Assembly (NCBI RefSeq): GCF_900100305.1 | Contig: NZ_FNEY01000024.1 | Coordinates: 18,857 to 82,856, forward strand | Length of the DNA: 64,000 nt | DNA from: Paracidovorax citrulli | GTDB lineage: Bacteria > Pseudomonadota > Gammaproteobacteria > Burkholderiales > Burkholderiaceae_C | Direction of reading: 5' to 3' | In this document: in pieces, positions 19,141-28,268 of the stretch | Layout of the letters: every line of letters begins with the position of its first letter | How positions within the stretch are numbered: the first letter of the stretch is position 1 | Translations under genes and position numbers: made by a program | Notes under the pieces: generated by a model | The model's database searches: none | What the model was told of the DNA's origin: nothing | The model's input: the letters and a program-made list of their open reading frames with translations, nothing else

Positions 19141-19913
19141 CGGGCCGTGTCGATGCCGTCGGGCAGTGGGGCGCCCGGCAGGGGGCGCAGGCGCTGCAGC
19201 GCGGCCATCGCGAGATCGCAGGCCCAGCCCGTGGTCCAGCACAGCCAGGCCGTCCACAGCGTGTGGCTCATGAAATGCGCACCGCGCACCTGCTGCGCCA
19301 GGCCGAGCGTGAAGCCCGCGGCGAGGGAGGCGGCCAGCCACCAGCGGGCCACGCGCGGCAGGCATCGGCGCAGCGGAAAGTAGCCTCCCAGGAACGCGAA
19401 GCCGGCAGCGGCATGGCCGGCAGGAAAGCAATGGCCGCCACCGCCGTCGAACATGCCGCGCGACCAGTGCGAGACGTACCGGGCCACGCCGCCGAACTCG
19501 GCCAGATCCCACGGACAACTGGTGGCGCTGGCCCGCTTGAAGACCGCGATCACGGCGAGCGCGAGCAGGGCGCTGGCTGCCATCTGCATGCGGTCCGCGG
19601 TGGCGAGCCGGCGCAGCCAGCCCACCGGCCACCAGACCGAGGCGGCCAGCAGCACCATCAGCACCCAGCCCGCGCGCCGCGCGTCCTCGTGCATCACGGA
19701 CACGAAGAACCAGTTGTCGCGCAGCGGAAACCCGCCGGCGTTGCCGAAGACGCGCGCGAGCGCGGTATCGAAGGCGGTGGCGTCCCAGGCGGCGATGAGG
19801 CCCAGGCAGGCCAGGGTGCAGAAGAGGGTGCCGGCCTGGAGGCGGGAGGGCGAACCTGCGGCCCCCGCGGCGGTGGCTGCGGACGGCGGGGTGGAGGAGT
19901 GCGCGGAAAACAT
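19137..19913 (-). CDS. PAP2-family lipid A / lipid phosphatase-like membrane protein
   Basis: A 258-residue protein with several hydrophobic segments and degenerate PAP2 motifs: KRASATSCPWDLAEFGG, GGHCFPAGHAAAGFAF and VRGAHFMSHTLW. This pattern is the one seen in phosphatases and phosphotransferases acting on lipid A or other lipid phosphates. A phosphatase acting on lipid A is my inference, supported by the divergent PmrAB-like two-component system and a PmrA-box-like repeat 25 bp upstream of the start. It is first of the two-gene PAP2 operon. Confidence 0.85.
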   Translation of the reverse strand: MFSAHSSTPPSAATAAGAAGSPSRLQAGTLFCTLACLGLIAAWDATAFDTALARVFGNAGGFPLRDNWFFVSVMHEDARRAGWVLMVLLAASVWWPVGWLRRLATADRMQMAASALLALAVIAVFKRASATSCPWDLAEFGGVARYVSHWSRGMFDGGGGHCFPAGHAAAGFAFLGGYFPLRRCLPRVARWWLAASLAAGFTLGLAQQVRGAHFMSHTLWTAWLCWTTGWACDLAMAALQRLRPLPGAPLPDGIDTAR

Positions 19914-19937
19914 GGAGCGCGACCTTAGGGAGCGTGC

Positions 19938-19954
19938 ATTAACGCCGTCTTAAT
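19938..19954 (-). promoter_or_regulatory. PmrA/QseB-box-like direct repeat upstream of PAP2 operon
   Basis: Read on the plus strand, ATTAAC-N5-CTTAAT places two TTAA cores exactly 11 bp apart, the spacing used by OmpR-type regulators such as PmrA and QseB (TTAA direct repeats). It lies 25-41 bp upstream of the first PAP2 gene and about 100 bp from the response-regulator start. Confidence 0.5.
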
Positions 19955-20056
19955 GACCCCACGGCCCGCTCCCCTCCGTGGGGCCGGGGCCGTGGCTTCC
20001 GTCATGCTCACGCGCGCGTATGGCGCCGCGCCGCGGGCACCGCCACAATCGGCGCC

Positions 20057-20755
20057 ATGAGAATCCTCGTAGTCGAAGACGATGACGGCATCGCCGCGGG
20101 CCTGCGGGCCAACCTGCAGCAGCGCGGCTACGCCGTGGACGTGTGCGGCGGCATCGCCCCGGCCTGGAGCGCGCTGCGATCCGAACGGTTCGATGCCGTC
20201 CTGCTGGACCTGGGCCTGCCCGACGGGGACGGCGGCGAACTGCTCACGCGGCTGCGTGCGGCGCCGCCCGCCGCGCCGGGCGGCCAGCCCGGCAGACTGC
20301 CGGACCCGGCCACGCCGGTGCTCATCCTGACCGCGCGCGATCAGGTCCACCAGCGCATCGCCGGCCTGGACCAGGGCGCGGACGACTACCTGGCCAAGCC
20401 GTTCGACGTGGACGAACTGGAGGCGCGGCTGCGTGCCCTGCTGCGCCGCGCCGCGGGGCGCGCCTCGCCCGTCATCCGCGTGCACGACATCGAACTGGAC
20501 CCGGCGGCGCGCACCGTGCGGCGGGCCGGTCAACTGGTGGAGATGTCGCCGCGCGAATTCTCCGTGCTGCTGGTGCTGCTCGACGCCCGCGGGCGCGTCC
20601 TCTCGCGCCAGCAGATCGAGGAGCGCCTCTACAACTGGCAGAGCGGCGTGGAGAGCAACGCCATCGAGGTGCACATCCACCACCTGCGCAAGAAGCTCGG
20701 CAGCGAGCGCATCCAGACCATGCGCGGCGTGGGCTACTTCGTTCCGTGGGAGTGA
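20057..20755 (+). CDS. OmpR-family response regulator (QseB/PmrA-like)
   Basis: A 232-residue two-component regulator. The receiver domain has the acidic pocket VVEDDDG, the phosphorylated Asp in [15 protein letters not shown] and the Lys in [18 protein letters not shown] winged-helix DNA-binding domain follows from about residue 135 ([28 protein letters not shown]). A Pro/Gly-rich insertion at about residues 72-90 lengthens the receiver beyond the usual form. The downstream histidine kinase gene overlaps or abuts the stop. The divergent PAP2 phosphatases are likely targets. Confidence 0.92.
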   Translation: MRILVVEDDDGIAAGLRANLQQRGYAVDVCGGIAPAWSALRSERFDAVLLDLGLPDGDGGELLTRLRAAPPAAPGGQPGRLPDPATPVLILTARDQVHQRIAGLDQGADDYLAKPFDVDELEARLRALLRRAAGRASPVIRVHDIELDPAARTVRRAGQLVEMSPREFSVLLVLLDARGRVLSRQQIEERLYNWQSGVESNAIEVHIHHLRKKLGSERIQTMRGVGYFVPWE

Positions 20756-20763
20756 CCGGCGCC

Positions 20764-22191
20764 ATGGCCTCCGCACCGCAGCGCCCTGCCGCGCGCATCC
20801 CCTCCCTCACGCGCCGCCTGGTGCTCTGGACGCTCGGCGCGCTGCTGGTCGTGTGGGCCACCTTCGTCGGCGTGGCCTACCTCACCGGCATCGAGGAGGC
20901 CGACGAACTCACCGACGGGCACCTCGCCAGCGTCGCGGCCCTGCTGCTCAACCTGCGCCCCGGCGAGACGGTGGACCCGGCCGACGCCACGCAGCGCGCC
21001 CCCACGCCCTGGCTGCGGGCGCACGATTACCAGCAGTCGCTCAACGTGGTGCAGTGGGACGCTTCCGGCCGCCTGCTCTCGCACAGCGGCGAGGCACCGC
21101 TGCCGCCCTTCGACGTGCCCGAAGGCTTCGCCACCCTGCACCTTGGGCAGAAGTCCACGCCCTGGCGCAGCTTCTCGCAATGGGACGGTCCGCGCTCGCG
21201 CAAGGTGGCCGTGCTGCTCGACCTGCAGGAACGCGACGACCTCGCCGAGGACATCGCCGCGCAGATGGTGCAGCCCGGCCTGTGGCTGCTGCCCGTCGTG
21301 ATGCTGGTGCTGGGCTTCGCGGTGCGGCGCGGCCTGCGGCCGCTCTACACCCTGTCGCACGACGTGGCCGCGCTGGACGTGGCCGGCGCCGGGCGTCTGT
21401 CCACCGGCGAGACGCCGCGCGAGTTCGAATCCGTCGTGGCCTCCATCAACACGCTGCTCGACCGGCAGCAGGAGGCGCTGGTGCGCGAGCGCCGCCTGGC
21501 CAACGAAGTGGCGCACGAATTGCGCACGCCGCTGTCGTCCATCGTGCTGCAGGCCCGGGCGCTCGGCGGCGGCCTGGACGGCCCGGCGCAGGCGGAGGCG
21601 CTCGCACGCATCGGGCAGGACGCACTGCGCGCCGGCCATGTGCTCAACCAGCTGCTGGCGCTCGCCCGGGCCAGCCGCACGCGGCTGCACGAGCTGGAGG
21701 CGGAGCTGGACCTGGCGGCGCTGGCGCGCAGCGTGGCCGCCGACTTCGCCCAGGCCGCCTGGCAGCACGGCGCCGCGCTGGGGGTGGCGGCCGACGTCCC
21801 GGTGCCGGTGCGCGGCAATGCCGTGCTGCTCGACATGGCGCTGCGCAACCTGGTGGAGAACGCGCTGCGCCACACACCGGCCGGCACGCGCGTGGAGATC
21901 CAGGCCGGTCCCCTGGGCGCGGGCGGCGGCTGGCTGCAGGTGTGCGACGACGGCCGGCGTGCCACGGAACCCGGAAACGCTTCCACCGCCGTGCCGGGAG
22001 CCCTGGAAGGGGCACGCGGTGCCGGCAACGCGCGTGCGCCGGTGGACAGCCTGCACCTGGGCCACGAGATCATCGCCCGCGTGGCCGAAGCGCACGGCGG
22101 CCGCTTCGCCGAAGCCGCGGCGCCCGCGCCTTTCACCACGTGTTACCGGGTGGAACTGCGCACCGCCGCAGGGGCGGGTGCCCCCGGCTAA
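20764..22191 (+). CDS. Sensor histidine kinase (QseC/PmrB-like)
   Basis: A 475-residue inner-membrane kinase. Transmembrane helices lie at about 19-42 and 173-193 with a periplasmic sensor region between, followed by HAMP. The phospho-acceptor His is in [14 protein letters not shown] and the N-box is [11 protein letters not shown]. The D-box is only DDGRR, and where a GxGxG lid motif is expected the sequence reads SLHLGHEII after a long Gly/Ala/Arg stretch, so ATP-lid residues are unusual. The ATG at 20764 is used; a GTG at 20752 overlaps the regulator stop by four bases and is equally possible. It is paired with the regulator upstream. Confidence 0.9.
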   Translation: MASAPQRPAARIPSLTRRLVLWTLGALLVVWATFVGVAYLTGIEEADELTDGHLASVAALLLNLRPGETVDPADATQRAPTPWLRAHDYQQSLNVVQWDASGRLLSHSGEAPLPPFDVPEGFATLHLGQKSTPWRSFSQWDGPRSRKVAVLLDLQERDDLAEDIAAQMVQPGLWLLPVVMLVLGFAVRRGLRPLYTLSHDVAALDVAGAGRLSTGETPREFESVVASINTLLDRQQEALVRERRLANEVAHELRTPLSSIVLQARALGGGLDGPAQAEALARIGQDALRAGHVLNQLLALARASRTRLHELEAELDLAALARSVAADFAQAAWQHGAALGVAADVPVPVRGNAVLLDMALRNLVENALRHTPAGTRVEIQAGPLGAGGGWLQVCDDGRRATEPGNASTAVPGALEGARGAGNARAPVDSLHLGHEIIARVAEAHGGRFAEAAAPAPFTTCYRVELRTAAGAGAPG

Positions 22192-22304
22192 AATGTTCCG
22201 GTTACGAAGCGGTTACCACCGCCGGCCCGCCGAGAATGCCCCGGCCCGCCGTGCGCTCTGCACGGGCCGGACGCTCCATCCCCACCCTTGAATGGAACCA
22301 CCCC

Positions 22305-23369
22305 ATGCCACTCGTCTCGATGCGCGAAATGCTCGACCATGCCGCTGAAAACCGCTACGGCATCCCCGCCTTCAACGTCAACAACCTGGAGCAGGTGCAG
22401 GCGGTGATGTCGGCGGCCGACGAGGTCGGCGCCCCGGTGATCCTGCAGGCCAGCGCCGGCGCCCGCAAGTACGCCGGCGAGCCCTTCATCAAGCACCTCA
22501 TCCAGGCCGCCGCCGAGATGTACCCCCACATTCCCCTGGTGATGCACCAGGACCACGGCACCAGCCCCGAGGTGTGCCAGGGCGCGCTGGACCTGGGCTT
22601 CGGCTCGGTGATGATGGACGGCTCCCTGATGTCCGACGGCAAGACGCCGTCGTCGTTCGACTACAACGTCGATGTCACGCAGAAGGTCGTGGCCATGGCC
22701 CACAAGGTCGGCGCGACGGTGGAAGGCGAACTGGGCTGCCTGGGCAACCTGGAAACCGGCGATGCCGGCGAGGAAGACGGCATCGGCGCCGAGGGCAAGC
22801 TGGACCACAGCCAGATGCTGACCGATCCCGAAGAGGCCGCGCAGTTCGTCAAGGCCACCCAGCTCGACGCGCTGGCCATCGCCATCGGCACCAGCCACGG
22901 CGCCTACAAGTTCAGCCGCCCGCCCACGGGCGACATCCTGGCCATCAGCCGCGTCAAGGAAATCCACGCCCGCATCCCCAATACCCACCTGGTGATGCAC
23001 GGTTCCTCCTCCGTGCCGCAGGAGCTGCTGGCCGTCATCAACCAGTACGGCGGCAAGATGAAGGAAACCTACGGCGTGCCCGTGAAGGAAATCCAGGAAG
23101 CCATCAAGTACGGCGTGCGCAAGATCAACATCGACACCGACATCCGCCTGGCGATGACCGGCGCCGTGCGCAAGTTCCTGGCCGAGAACCCCGACAAGTT
23201 CGACGCCCGCGAGTGGCTCAAGCCTGCCCGCGAAGCCGCCAGGCAGATCTGCAAGCAGCGCTACATCGAGTTCGGCTGCGAAGGCCAGGGCGCGAAGATC
23301 AAGGGCCGCTCCCTGCAGGAGATGGCCGGCCTGTACGCCTCGGGCGCGCTGGCACAGGTGGTGAACTGA
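22305..23369 (+). CDS. fba: Class II fructose-bisphosphate aldolase
   Basis: A 354-residue zinc-dependent aldolase that splits or forms fructose-1,6-bisphosphate (and sedoheptulose-1,7-bisphosphate in Calvin-type members). The zinc ligand region [12 protein letters not shown], the stretch [24 protein letters not shown] and [12 protein letters not shown] are all present. It starts at the ATG at 22305. A TAAAAT -10 like element overlaps the end of the kinase gene at about 22189. Together with tkt, gapA and pyk it covers central carbon metabolism in this region. Confidence 0.96.
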   Translation: MPLVSMREMLDHAAENRYGIPAFNVNNLEQVQAVMSAADEVGAPVILQASAGARKYAGEPFIKHLIQAAAEMYPHIPLVMHQDHGTSPEVCQGALDLGFGSVMMDGSLMSDGKTPSSFDYNVDVTQKVVAMAHKVGATVEGELGCLGNLETGDAGEEDGIGAEGKLDHSQMLTDPEEAAQFVKATQLDALAIAIGTSHGAYKFSRPPTGDILAISRVKEIHARIPNTHLVMHGSSSVPQELLAVINQYGGKMKETYGVPVKEIQEAIKYGVRKINIDTDIRLAMTGAVRKFLAENPDKFDAREWLKPAREAARQICKQRYIEFGCEGQGAKIKGRSLQEMAGLYASGALAQVVN

Positions 23370-23500
23370 CGCACCGGGGAGCGGGGCTGCGGGTCCGGGT
23401 TAAGCTCGCACTCCGCCTTTCGGCCGGGTCGCGCCCTTCGTCGCGGCCCGGCCGGATGTCCGCGGGGTTCTTCCGCATTCCTTTCGAGGCGCCCAGTTCC

Positions 23501-24259
23501 GTGAAAAAGCCGCCCCTGTCGTTTCTGCCCGCGCGCGCGGGTCTATGCCTTCCCCTCGCCGGGGCCGTCCTGCTGACCCTCGCGGCCTGCGCCCCGGTGA
23601 AGCCGTCGCTGCCGCACGTCGGCCGGGCCCAGGTTGAACTGCCCCCGGGCGACTGGGAAGTGCTGCAGCCCGGCAAGCCGATGGTCGTGGACGTGCTGCC
23701 CGACGACACGGCCGACGACCTTCCGATGGAAACCACCATCATGGCCCTGCGCGGCCCCGGCAAGGACCGTCCGCTGCTGGCCCTGGTCTTCGTGCAGACC
23801 AATGCCACCAATTACCCGCGCGACACCACGCTGTGGACGCTGCCCTGCCCGCAGCAGGATGGCGTCTTCGTGGAGGACCGCACGCGCGCAAGCCCGGCCC
23901 GCGCCGACTGCCTGCGCTACCGCCGGCGCGCCGATACGGGCAATTACCTCGCGCTCAGTCGCCCCGGGGTGTCCCGGTGGATGGCGGAGCAGCGCATGGC
24001 CCCCGGGGTGCCCTATTCGCACGTGATGTACCGCTACGCGAACAACCGCGGCGGCTTCATCTCGGTGGACGTGGTCGCGGCCCAGAGCCTGCTGCGGCCC
24101 GTCACCCACACCAACGACGAGTTCCTCGTGGCCGGGCGGCCCGCCTTCCGCTGGAGCGAGAAACTCGCAGACGCGGCGCGCCTGAGCGTGTCGATGATGG
24201 ACGGGCGGATGGTCTTCCCTCCGTTCCCCATTTCGCCGGCGATTCCTCCCGCGCAGTGA
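23501..24259 (+). CDS. Hypothetical lipoprotein
   Basis: I do not recognise a named family. The GTG at 23501 gives a classical lipoprotein signal (two Lys, hydrophobic core, LTLAAC) of about 29 residues. An ATG at 23456 would add 15 residues in front of the same signal. The mature 225 residues contain PMETTIMALRGPGKDRPLLA, cysteines in LPCPQQDG and ADCLRY, and the pair SHVMYRYANNRGGFISVDVV. It is probably anchored in the outer membrane facing the periplasm. It stands alone between fba and fadD. Confidence 0.75.
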   Translation: MKKPPLSFLPARAGLCLPLAGAVLLTLAACAPVKPSLPHVGRAQVELPPGDWEVLQPGKPMVVDVLPDDTADDLPMETTIMALRGPGKDRPLLALVFVQTNATNYPRDTTLWTLPCPQQDGVFVEDRTRASPARADCLRYRRRADTGNYLALSRPGVSRWMAEQRMAPGVPYSHVMYRYANNRGGFISVDVVAAQSLLRPVTHTNDEFLVAGRPAFRWSEKLADAARLSVSMMDGRMVFPPFPISPAIPPAQ

Positions 24260-24363
24260 CGGCCCGGCGGGGCGGGCGCTAGGGTAAGCCCAGACACGCG
24301 CCCGGGGCCGGTACCCCGAGAATGCGGGTTCCTTTGTAACAGCAGGTTCTGGAGACATACAGC

Positions 24364-26049
24364 ATGAACGACCGTCCGTGGCTTGCCGCGTACCCCGAAG
24401 GGGTGCCGGCCGACATCGACCCGACGCAGTACCCGTCGCTCGTCGCCCTGATGGAGGAGGCCTTCCGGCAGCACGCGGACCGCACGGCCTACAGTTTCAT
24501 GGGCAAGGACATCCGCTTTGCCGACACCGAAGTGCAGAGCCGCCACCTGGCCGCCTACCTGCAGGGCCTGGGCCTCGTCCGCGGCGACCGCGTGGCGGTC
24601 ATGATGCCCAACGTGCCCCAGTACCCGGTCGCCGTCGCCGCCATCCTGCGGGCGGGTTTCGTGGTGGTCAACGTGAACCCGCTCTACACGCCGCGCGAAC
24701 TGGAGCACCAGCTCAAGGACTCGGGTGCGCGGGCGATCATCATCATCGAGAACTTCGCCGCGACGCTGCAGGCCTGCATCGCCGCCACGCAGGTCCGGCA
24801 CGTGGTGCTGTGCGCCATGGGCGACCAGCTGGGCCTGCTCAAGGGCATGCTCGTGAACTACGTGGTGCGCAAGGTCAAGAAGATGGTGCCGCCCTTCTCG
24901 CTGCAGGGGGCCGTGCGGTTCAACGACGCGCTGGCGCGCGGCGCGCGGGCCAGCCTGGCCAAGCCCGACCTGCGGCCCGACGACGTCGCGCTGCTGCAGT
25001 ACACGGGCGGCACCACCGGGGTGTCGAAGGGCGCCGTGCTGCTGCACCGCAACCTCATCGCCAACGTGCTGCAGTCGGAGGCCTGGAACGAGCCCGCGAT
25101 GCGCAAGATCCCGGAGGGCGTCCAGCCCGCGAGCGTGTGCGCGCTGCCGCTCTACCATATCTTCGCGTTCACCGCGAACATGATGCTGGCCATGCGCACC
25201 GGCGCCAAGACCATCCTGATCCCCAACCCGCGCGACCTCGCCGCGGTGCTCAAGGAACTCTCCAAGCACACCTTCCACAGCTTTCCGGCCGTGAACACGC
25301 TCTTCAACGGCCTGGCCAACCATCCGGACTTCAACACGGTGGACTGGAAGAATCTCAAGGTGTCCGTCGGCGGCGGCATGGCCGTGCAGAGCGCGGTGGC
25401 GCGCCTGTGGCTCGAGAAGACCGGCTGCCCCATCTGCGAGGGCTACGGCCTGTCGGAGACCAGCCCCTCGGCGAGCTGCAATCCCGTCACCACGAAGGAA
25501 TACACCGGCACCATCGGCGTGCCCCTGCCCAGCACGCGCATGAAGCTCATCGACGACGAAGGCCGCACGGTGACCGAACCCGGCCGCACCGGCGAGATCG
25601 TCATCCACGGCCCGCAGGTCATGGCCGGCTACTGGCAGCGCCCCGACGAGACGGCCAAGGTCATGACCGAGGACGGCTACTTCAAGACCGGCGACATCGG
25701 CACCATGGACGAGCGCGGCTTCTTCAAGATCGTGGACCGCAAGAAGGACATGGTGCTGGTCAGCGGCTTCAACGTCTACCCGAACGAAGTGGAAGACGTG
25801 GTGGCCACGCTGCCGGGCGTGATGGAGTGCGCCGTGGTGGGCGTGCCCGACGAGAAGACCGGCGAGGCCGTGAAGCTGGTCATCGTCAAGAAGAACCAGG
25901 AATTGACCGAAGCGCAGGTGCGCGAGTTCTGCAAGTCCAACCTCACCGGCTACAAGCAGCCGCGCGTGATCGAGTTCCGCGAATCACTGCCCAAGACACC
26001 CGTGGGCAAGATCCTGCGCCGCGAGCTGCGCGACAGCAAGAAGTCCTGA
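24364..26049 (+). CDS. fadD: Long-chain fatty acid-CoA ligase
   Basis: A 561-residue adenylate-forming enzyme that activates fatty acids to acyl-CoA. The P-loop YTGGTTGVSKGA, the acyl-site EGYGLSETSPSASCNP, KTGDIGTMDERGFFKIVDR and the catalytic Lys in LPKTPVGKILRREL are intact. Length is normal. A GGAG ribosome site precedes the ATG at 24364. It is followed by a strong terminator, so it is monocistronic. Confidence 0.95.
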   Translation: MNDRPWLAAYPEGVPADIDPTQYPSLVALMEEAFRQHADRTAYSFMGKDIRFADTEVQSRHLAAYLQGLGLVRGDRVAVMMPNVPQYPVAVAAILRAGFVVVNVNPLYTPRELEHQLKDSGARAIIIIENFAATLQACIAATQVRHVVLCAMGDQLGLLKGMLVNYVVRKVKKMVPPFSLQGAVRFNDALARGARASLAKPDLRPDDVALLQYTGGTTGVSKGAVLLHRNLIANVLQSEAWNEPAMRKIPEGVQPASVCALPLYHIFAFTANMMLAMRTGAKTILIPNPRDLAAVLKELSKHTFHSFPAVNTLFNGLANHPDFNTVDWKNLKVSVGGGMAVQSAVARLWLEKTGCPICEGYGLSETSPSASCNPVTTKEYTGTIGVPLPSTRMKLIDDEGRTVTEPGRTGEIVIHGPQVMAGYWQRPDETAKVMTEDGYFKTGDIGTMDERGFFKIVDRKKDMVLVSGFNVYPNEVEDVVATLPGVMECAVVGVPDEKTGEAVKLVIVKKNQELTEAQVREFCKSNLTGYKQPRVIEFRESLPKTPVGKILRRELRDSKKS

Positions 26050-26067
26050 ACGGGACTTCGCCCGGCG

Positions 26068-26097
26068 GCCGGCGGCGCGATGCCGCCGGCTTTTTTT
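26068..26097 (+). terminator. fadD terminator
   Basis: A perfect 9-bp stem (GCCGGCGGC / GCCGCCGGC) with a 5-base loop is followed by seven T, starting 19 bp behind the fadD stop. Confidence 0.9.
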
Positions 26098-26137
26098 ATC
26101 GCTGTGTCTTTCGTCGCCGGCAACGGCGTTGCCCTCC

Positions 26138-26899
26138 ATGCTCCGAACCGCCATCCTGAGCGCCCTGCCCGAAGAACAGGCGGGTCTGTCCTCCGCCCTG
26201 CTATCGGGCGAACGCATCGTGCACGCCGGCAGGACGTTCTTCTGCGGCACGCTGGAGGGGCAGGACGTGGTGCTGGCCCTGTCGGGCATCGGCAAGGTGG
26301 CGGCGGCGACTACCGCCACGGCGCTCATCGAGCGCTTCGGCGCCGCGCGCATCGTGTTCACCGGCGTGGCGGGCGGCCTGGGTGACGGCGTGCGGGTGGG
26401 AGACGTGGTGGTCGCGCACGATTACCTGCAGCACGACATGGACGCGTCGCCGCTGTTTCCGCGCTGGGAGCTGCCCGGCTACGGCCGCGCGCGGCTGGCG
26501 TGCGATCCCCCATTGGCCGCCATGCTCTCGGCCGCGGTGGACGGCTGCCTGCAGGATCCGGACCTTGGCACGCCGGCCGGCGGCGTGGACGGCCCCGCGC
26601 GCGCACCCCGCCGCCACGCCGGCCTCGTCGCCAGCGGCGACCTGTTCGTCTCCACCGCGGCCGGTGCCAAAGCGCTGTGCGACGCACTGCGCGCCGCGGA
26701 CCACGACGTGCTGGCCGTCGAGATGGAAGGCGCCGCGGTCGCCCAGGTCTGCGCGGACTATGGCATCCCCTTCGGCGCCGTGCGAACGATCTCCGACCGC
26801 GCCGACGACACGGCGCACGTGGATTTCGCCCGCTTCGTGGAGGCCGTGGCCGCCCGCTATGCGGACGGCATCATCCGCCGCTTGCTGCAAATGCTTTAA
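26138..26899 (+). CDS. mtnN: 5'-methylthioadenosine/S-adenosylhomocysteine nucleosidase
   Basis: A 253-residue nucleosidase that removes adenine from MTA and SAH, which recycles the by-products of polyamine synthesis and methylation. The acid-base Glu region ILSALPEEQAGL, FTGVAGGLGDGVRVGDVVV, DVLAVEMEGAAVAQVC and the catalytic Asp in ISDRADD are visible. It is about 20 residues longer than usual because of a Gly/Pro/Arg-rich insertion at about residues 145-165. The ATG at 26138 is used; there is no obvious ribosome site. Confidence 0.92.
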   Translation: MLRTAILSALPEEQAGLSSALLSGERIVHAGRTFFCGTLEGQDVVLALSGIGKVAAATTATALIERFGAARIVFTGVAGGLGDGVRVGDVVVAHDYLQHDMDASPLFPRWELPGYGRARLACDPPLAAMLSAAVDGCLQDPDLGTPAGGVDGPARAPRRHAGLVASGDLFVSTAAGAKALCDALRAADHDVLAVEMEGAAVAQVCADYGIPFGAVRTISDRADDTAHVDFARFVEAVAARYADGIIRRLLQML

Positions 26900-26970
26900 A
26901 CCAGGAGAGCTGCCGATCCACAGCGTGATGCGACAGCCTCCGATGCTTCCCCGTGCCACGCAGGAGGCGC

Positions 26971-27060
26971 GGCCCAGGCCGGCATACGCCGCGCCACCGG
27001 CTCCGCCGCGCCACCGGCGTCGTTCCTCCAGGGGGGAGCGCGCGCAGCGCCTCAGCGGGG
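26971..27060 (-). repeat. Dispersed GC-rich intergenic repeat (copy B), directly behind corA
   Basis: Read on the minus strand it begins two bases after the corA stop with CCCCGCTGAGGCGCTGCG, then CTCCCCCCTGGAGG, ACGACGCC, GGCGGAGCCGG and GCGGCGT. The same ordered blocks occur at 52985-53076 behind holA. I recall this family of imperfect palindromes as common between genes in Comamonadaceae. Confidence 0.65.
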
Positions 27061-27062
27061 AT

Positions 27063-28049
27063 TCACTTCAACCATCCGCGCTTACGGAAATACCACATGG
27101 GTCCCACCGCGCTCGCCACCATCAGCGCGATGCCGTAGGCGTAGCCGTAGGTCCACTGCAATTCCGGCATGTACTGGAAGTTCATCCCGTACACGCTCGC
27201 GATGAGCGTGGGCGGCAGCAGCGCCACGCTCGCCACCGAGAAGATCTTGATGATCTTGTTCTGGTTGATGTTGATGAAGCCGACCGTGGCATCCATCAGG
27301 AAGTTGATCTTGTCGAACAGGAACGCCGTGTGGTTGTCCAGCGACTCGATGTCGCGCAGGATCTGCCGCGCGTCCTCGAACTGCTCGGCGTTCAGCATCT
27401 TGCTGCGCATCATGAAGCTCACGGCGCGGCGCGTGTCCATCACGTTGCGGCGGATGCGGCCGTTCAGGTCCTCCTGGCGCGCGATGGCGGCCAGCACCTC
27501 GCCGGCGCGGGCGTCCGTCACGTCGCCCGCCAGCACCTGGGTGCTCACTTCCTTCAGTTCGTCATAGATGCCCTCGAGCGTGTCGGCGGAGTATTCCGCG
27601 TCCAGGTCGAAGAGCTTGAGCAGCACTTCCTTGGCGTCCTCGATCAGGCCGGGCGCCCGGCGCGCGCGCATGCGCAGCAGCCGGAAGACGGGCAGGTCCT
27701 CGTCATGGATGGAGAACAGCACGCCCTTGCTCTTGAGCGTGTCGTTGACCAGGTTGAGGATGAACGCCACGCGCACCGAGCGGGGGTTGTCCTCGTCGTC
27801 GATCAGGAAGTCGCTGCGGATATGCAGCTCGCCGTTGTCTTCCTCGTAGAAGCGGGCGGATTCCTCGATGTCCTCGTCCATCGCGTCCGCGGGGATCTGC
27901 AGGCCGTAGTGCTGCTTGATCCAGCGCTTCTCTTCGAGCGTGGGCGATTCCAGGTCCACCCAGATCGGCTGGAAGCGGGCGAGGTCTTCCAGGGATTCGA
28001 TCTCTTCCTGGACGAGGCGGCCGTTGGCGAGCGTGAAAATGTTGAGCAT
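27063..28049 (-). CDS. corA: CorA-type magnesium/cobalt transporter
   Basis: A 328-residue inner-membrane channel. A long cytoplasmic N-terminal domain (residues 1-265) precedes two C-terminal helices. The selectivity motif GMN is in IASVYGMNFQYMPELQW, and the protein ends in the usual basic tail (YFRKRGWLK). It takes up Mg2+ and some Co2+ or Ni2+. Length is normal. The leader between 28050 and 28268 shows no recognisable Mg2+ riboswitch. Confidence 0.95.
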   Translation of the reverse strand: MLNIFTLANGRLVQEEIESLEDLARFQPIWVDLESPTLEEKRWIKQHYGLQIPADAMDEDIEESARFYEEDNGELHIRSDFLIDDEDNPRSVRVAFILNLVNDTLKSKGVLFSIHDEDLPVFRLLRMRARRAPGLIEDAKEVLLKLFDLDAEYSADTLEGIYDELKEVSTQVLAGDVTDARAGEVLAAIARQEDLNGRIRRNVMDTRRAVSFMMRSKMLNAEQFEDARQILRDIESLDNHTAFLFDKINFLMDATVGFININQNKIIKIFSVASVALLPPTLIASVYGMNFQYMPELQWTYGYAYGIALMVASAVGPMWYFRKRGWLK

Positions 28050-28268
28050 GGGCTCGTTCCCGGTGGGTTGGCGCGGCGGCGCCGTTGGCGAAGGGATGAC
28101 GCAAGGGTGCTTTCAACCCCCCGAAAGCCCTGGGCATGCCGGGAGTTGAAAGCTACCGACTAGGGTAGGTTTCCACGGAGCTTTCTCCAAAAAAGCAAGC
28201 CGCGAATTATCGCATCGCGGCAGAGCGGCTGTGTGACGGCCGCGTGTCATGCCGGGGCCAGCGAGCGG

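Noticed and set aside
28050..28268. Possible magnesium riboswitch ahead of corA
   Set aside because: I could not find the M-box or mgtA-type conserved wording or a terminator/antiterminator pair.
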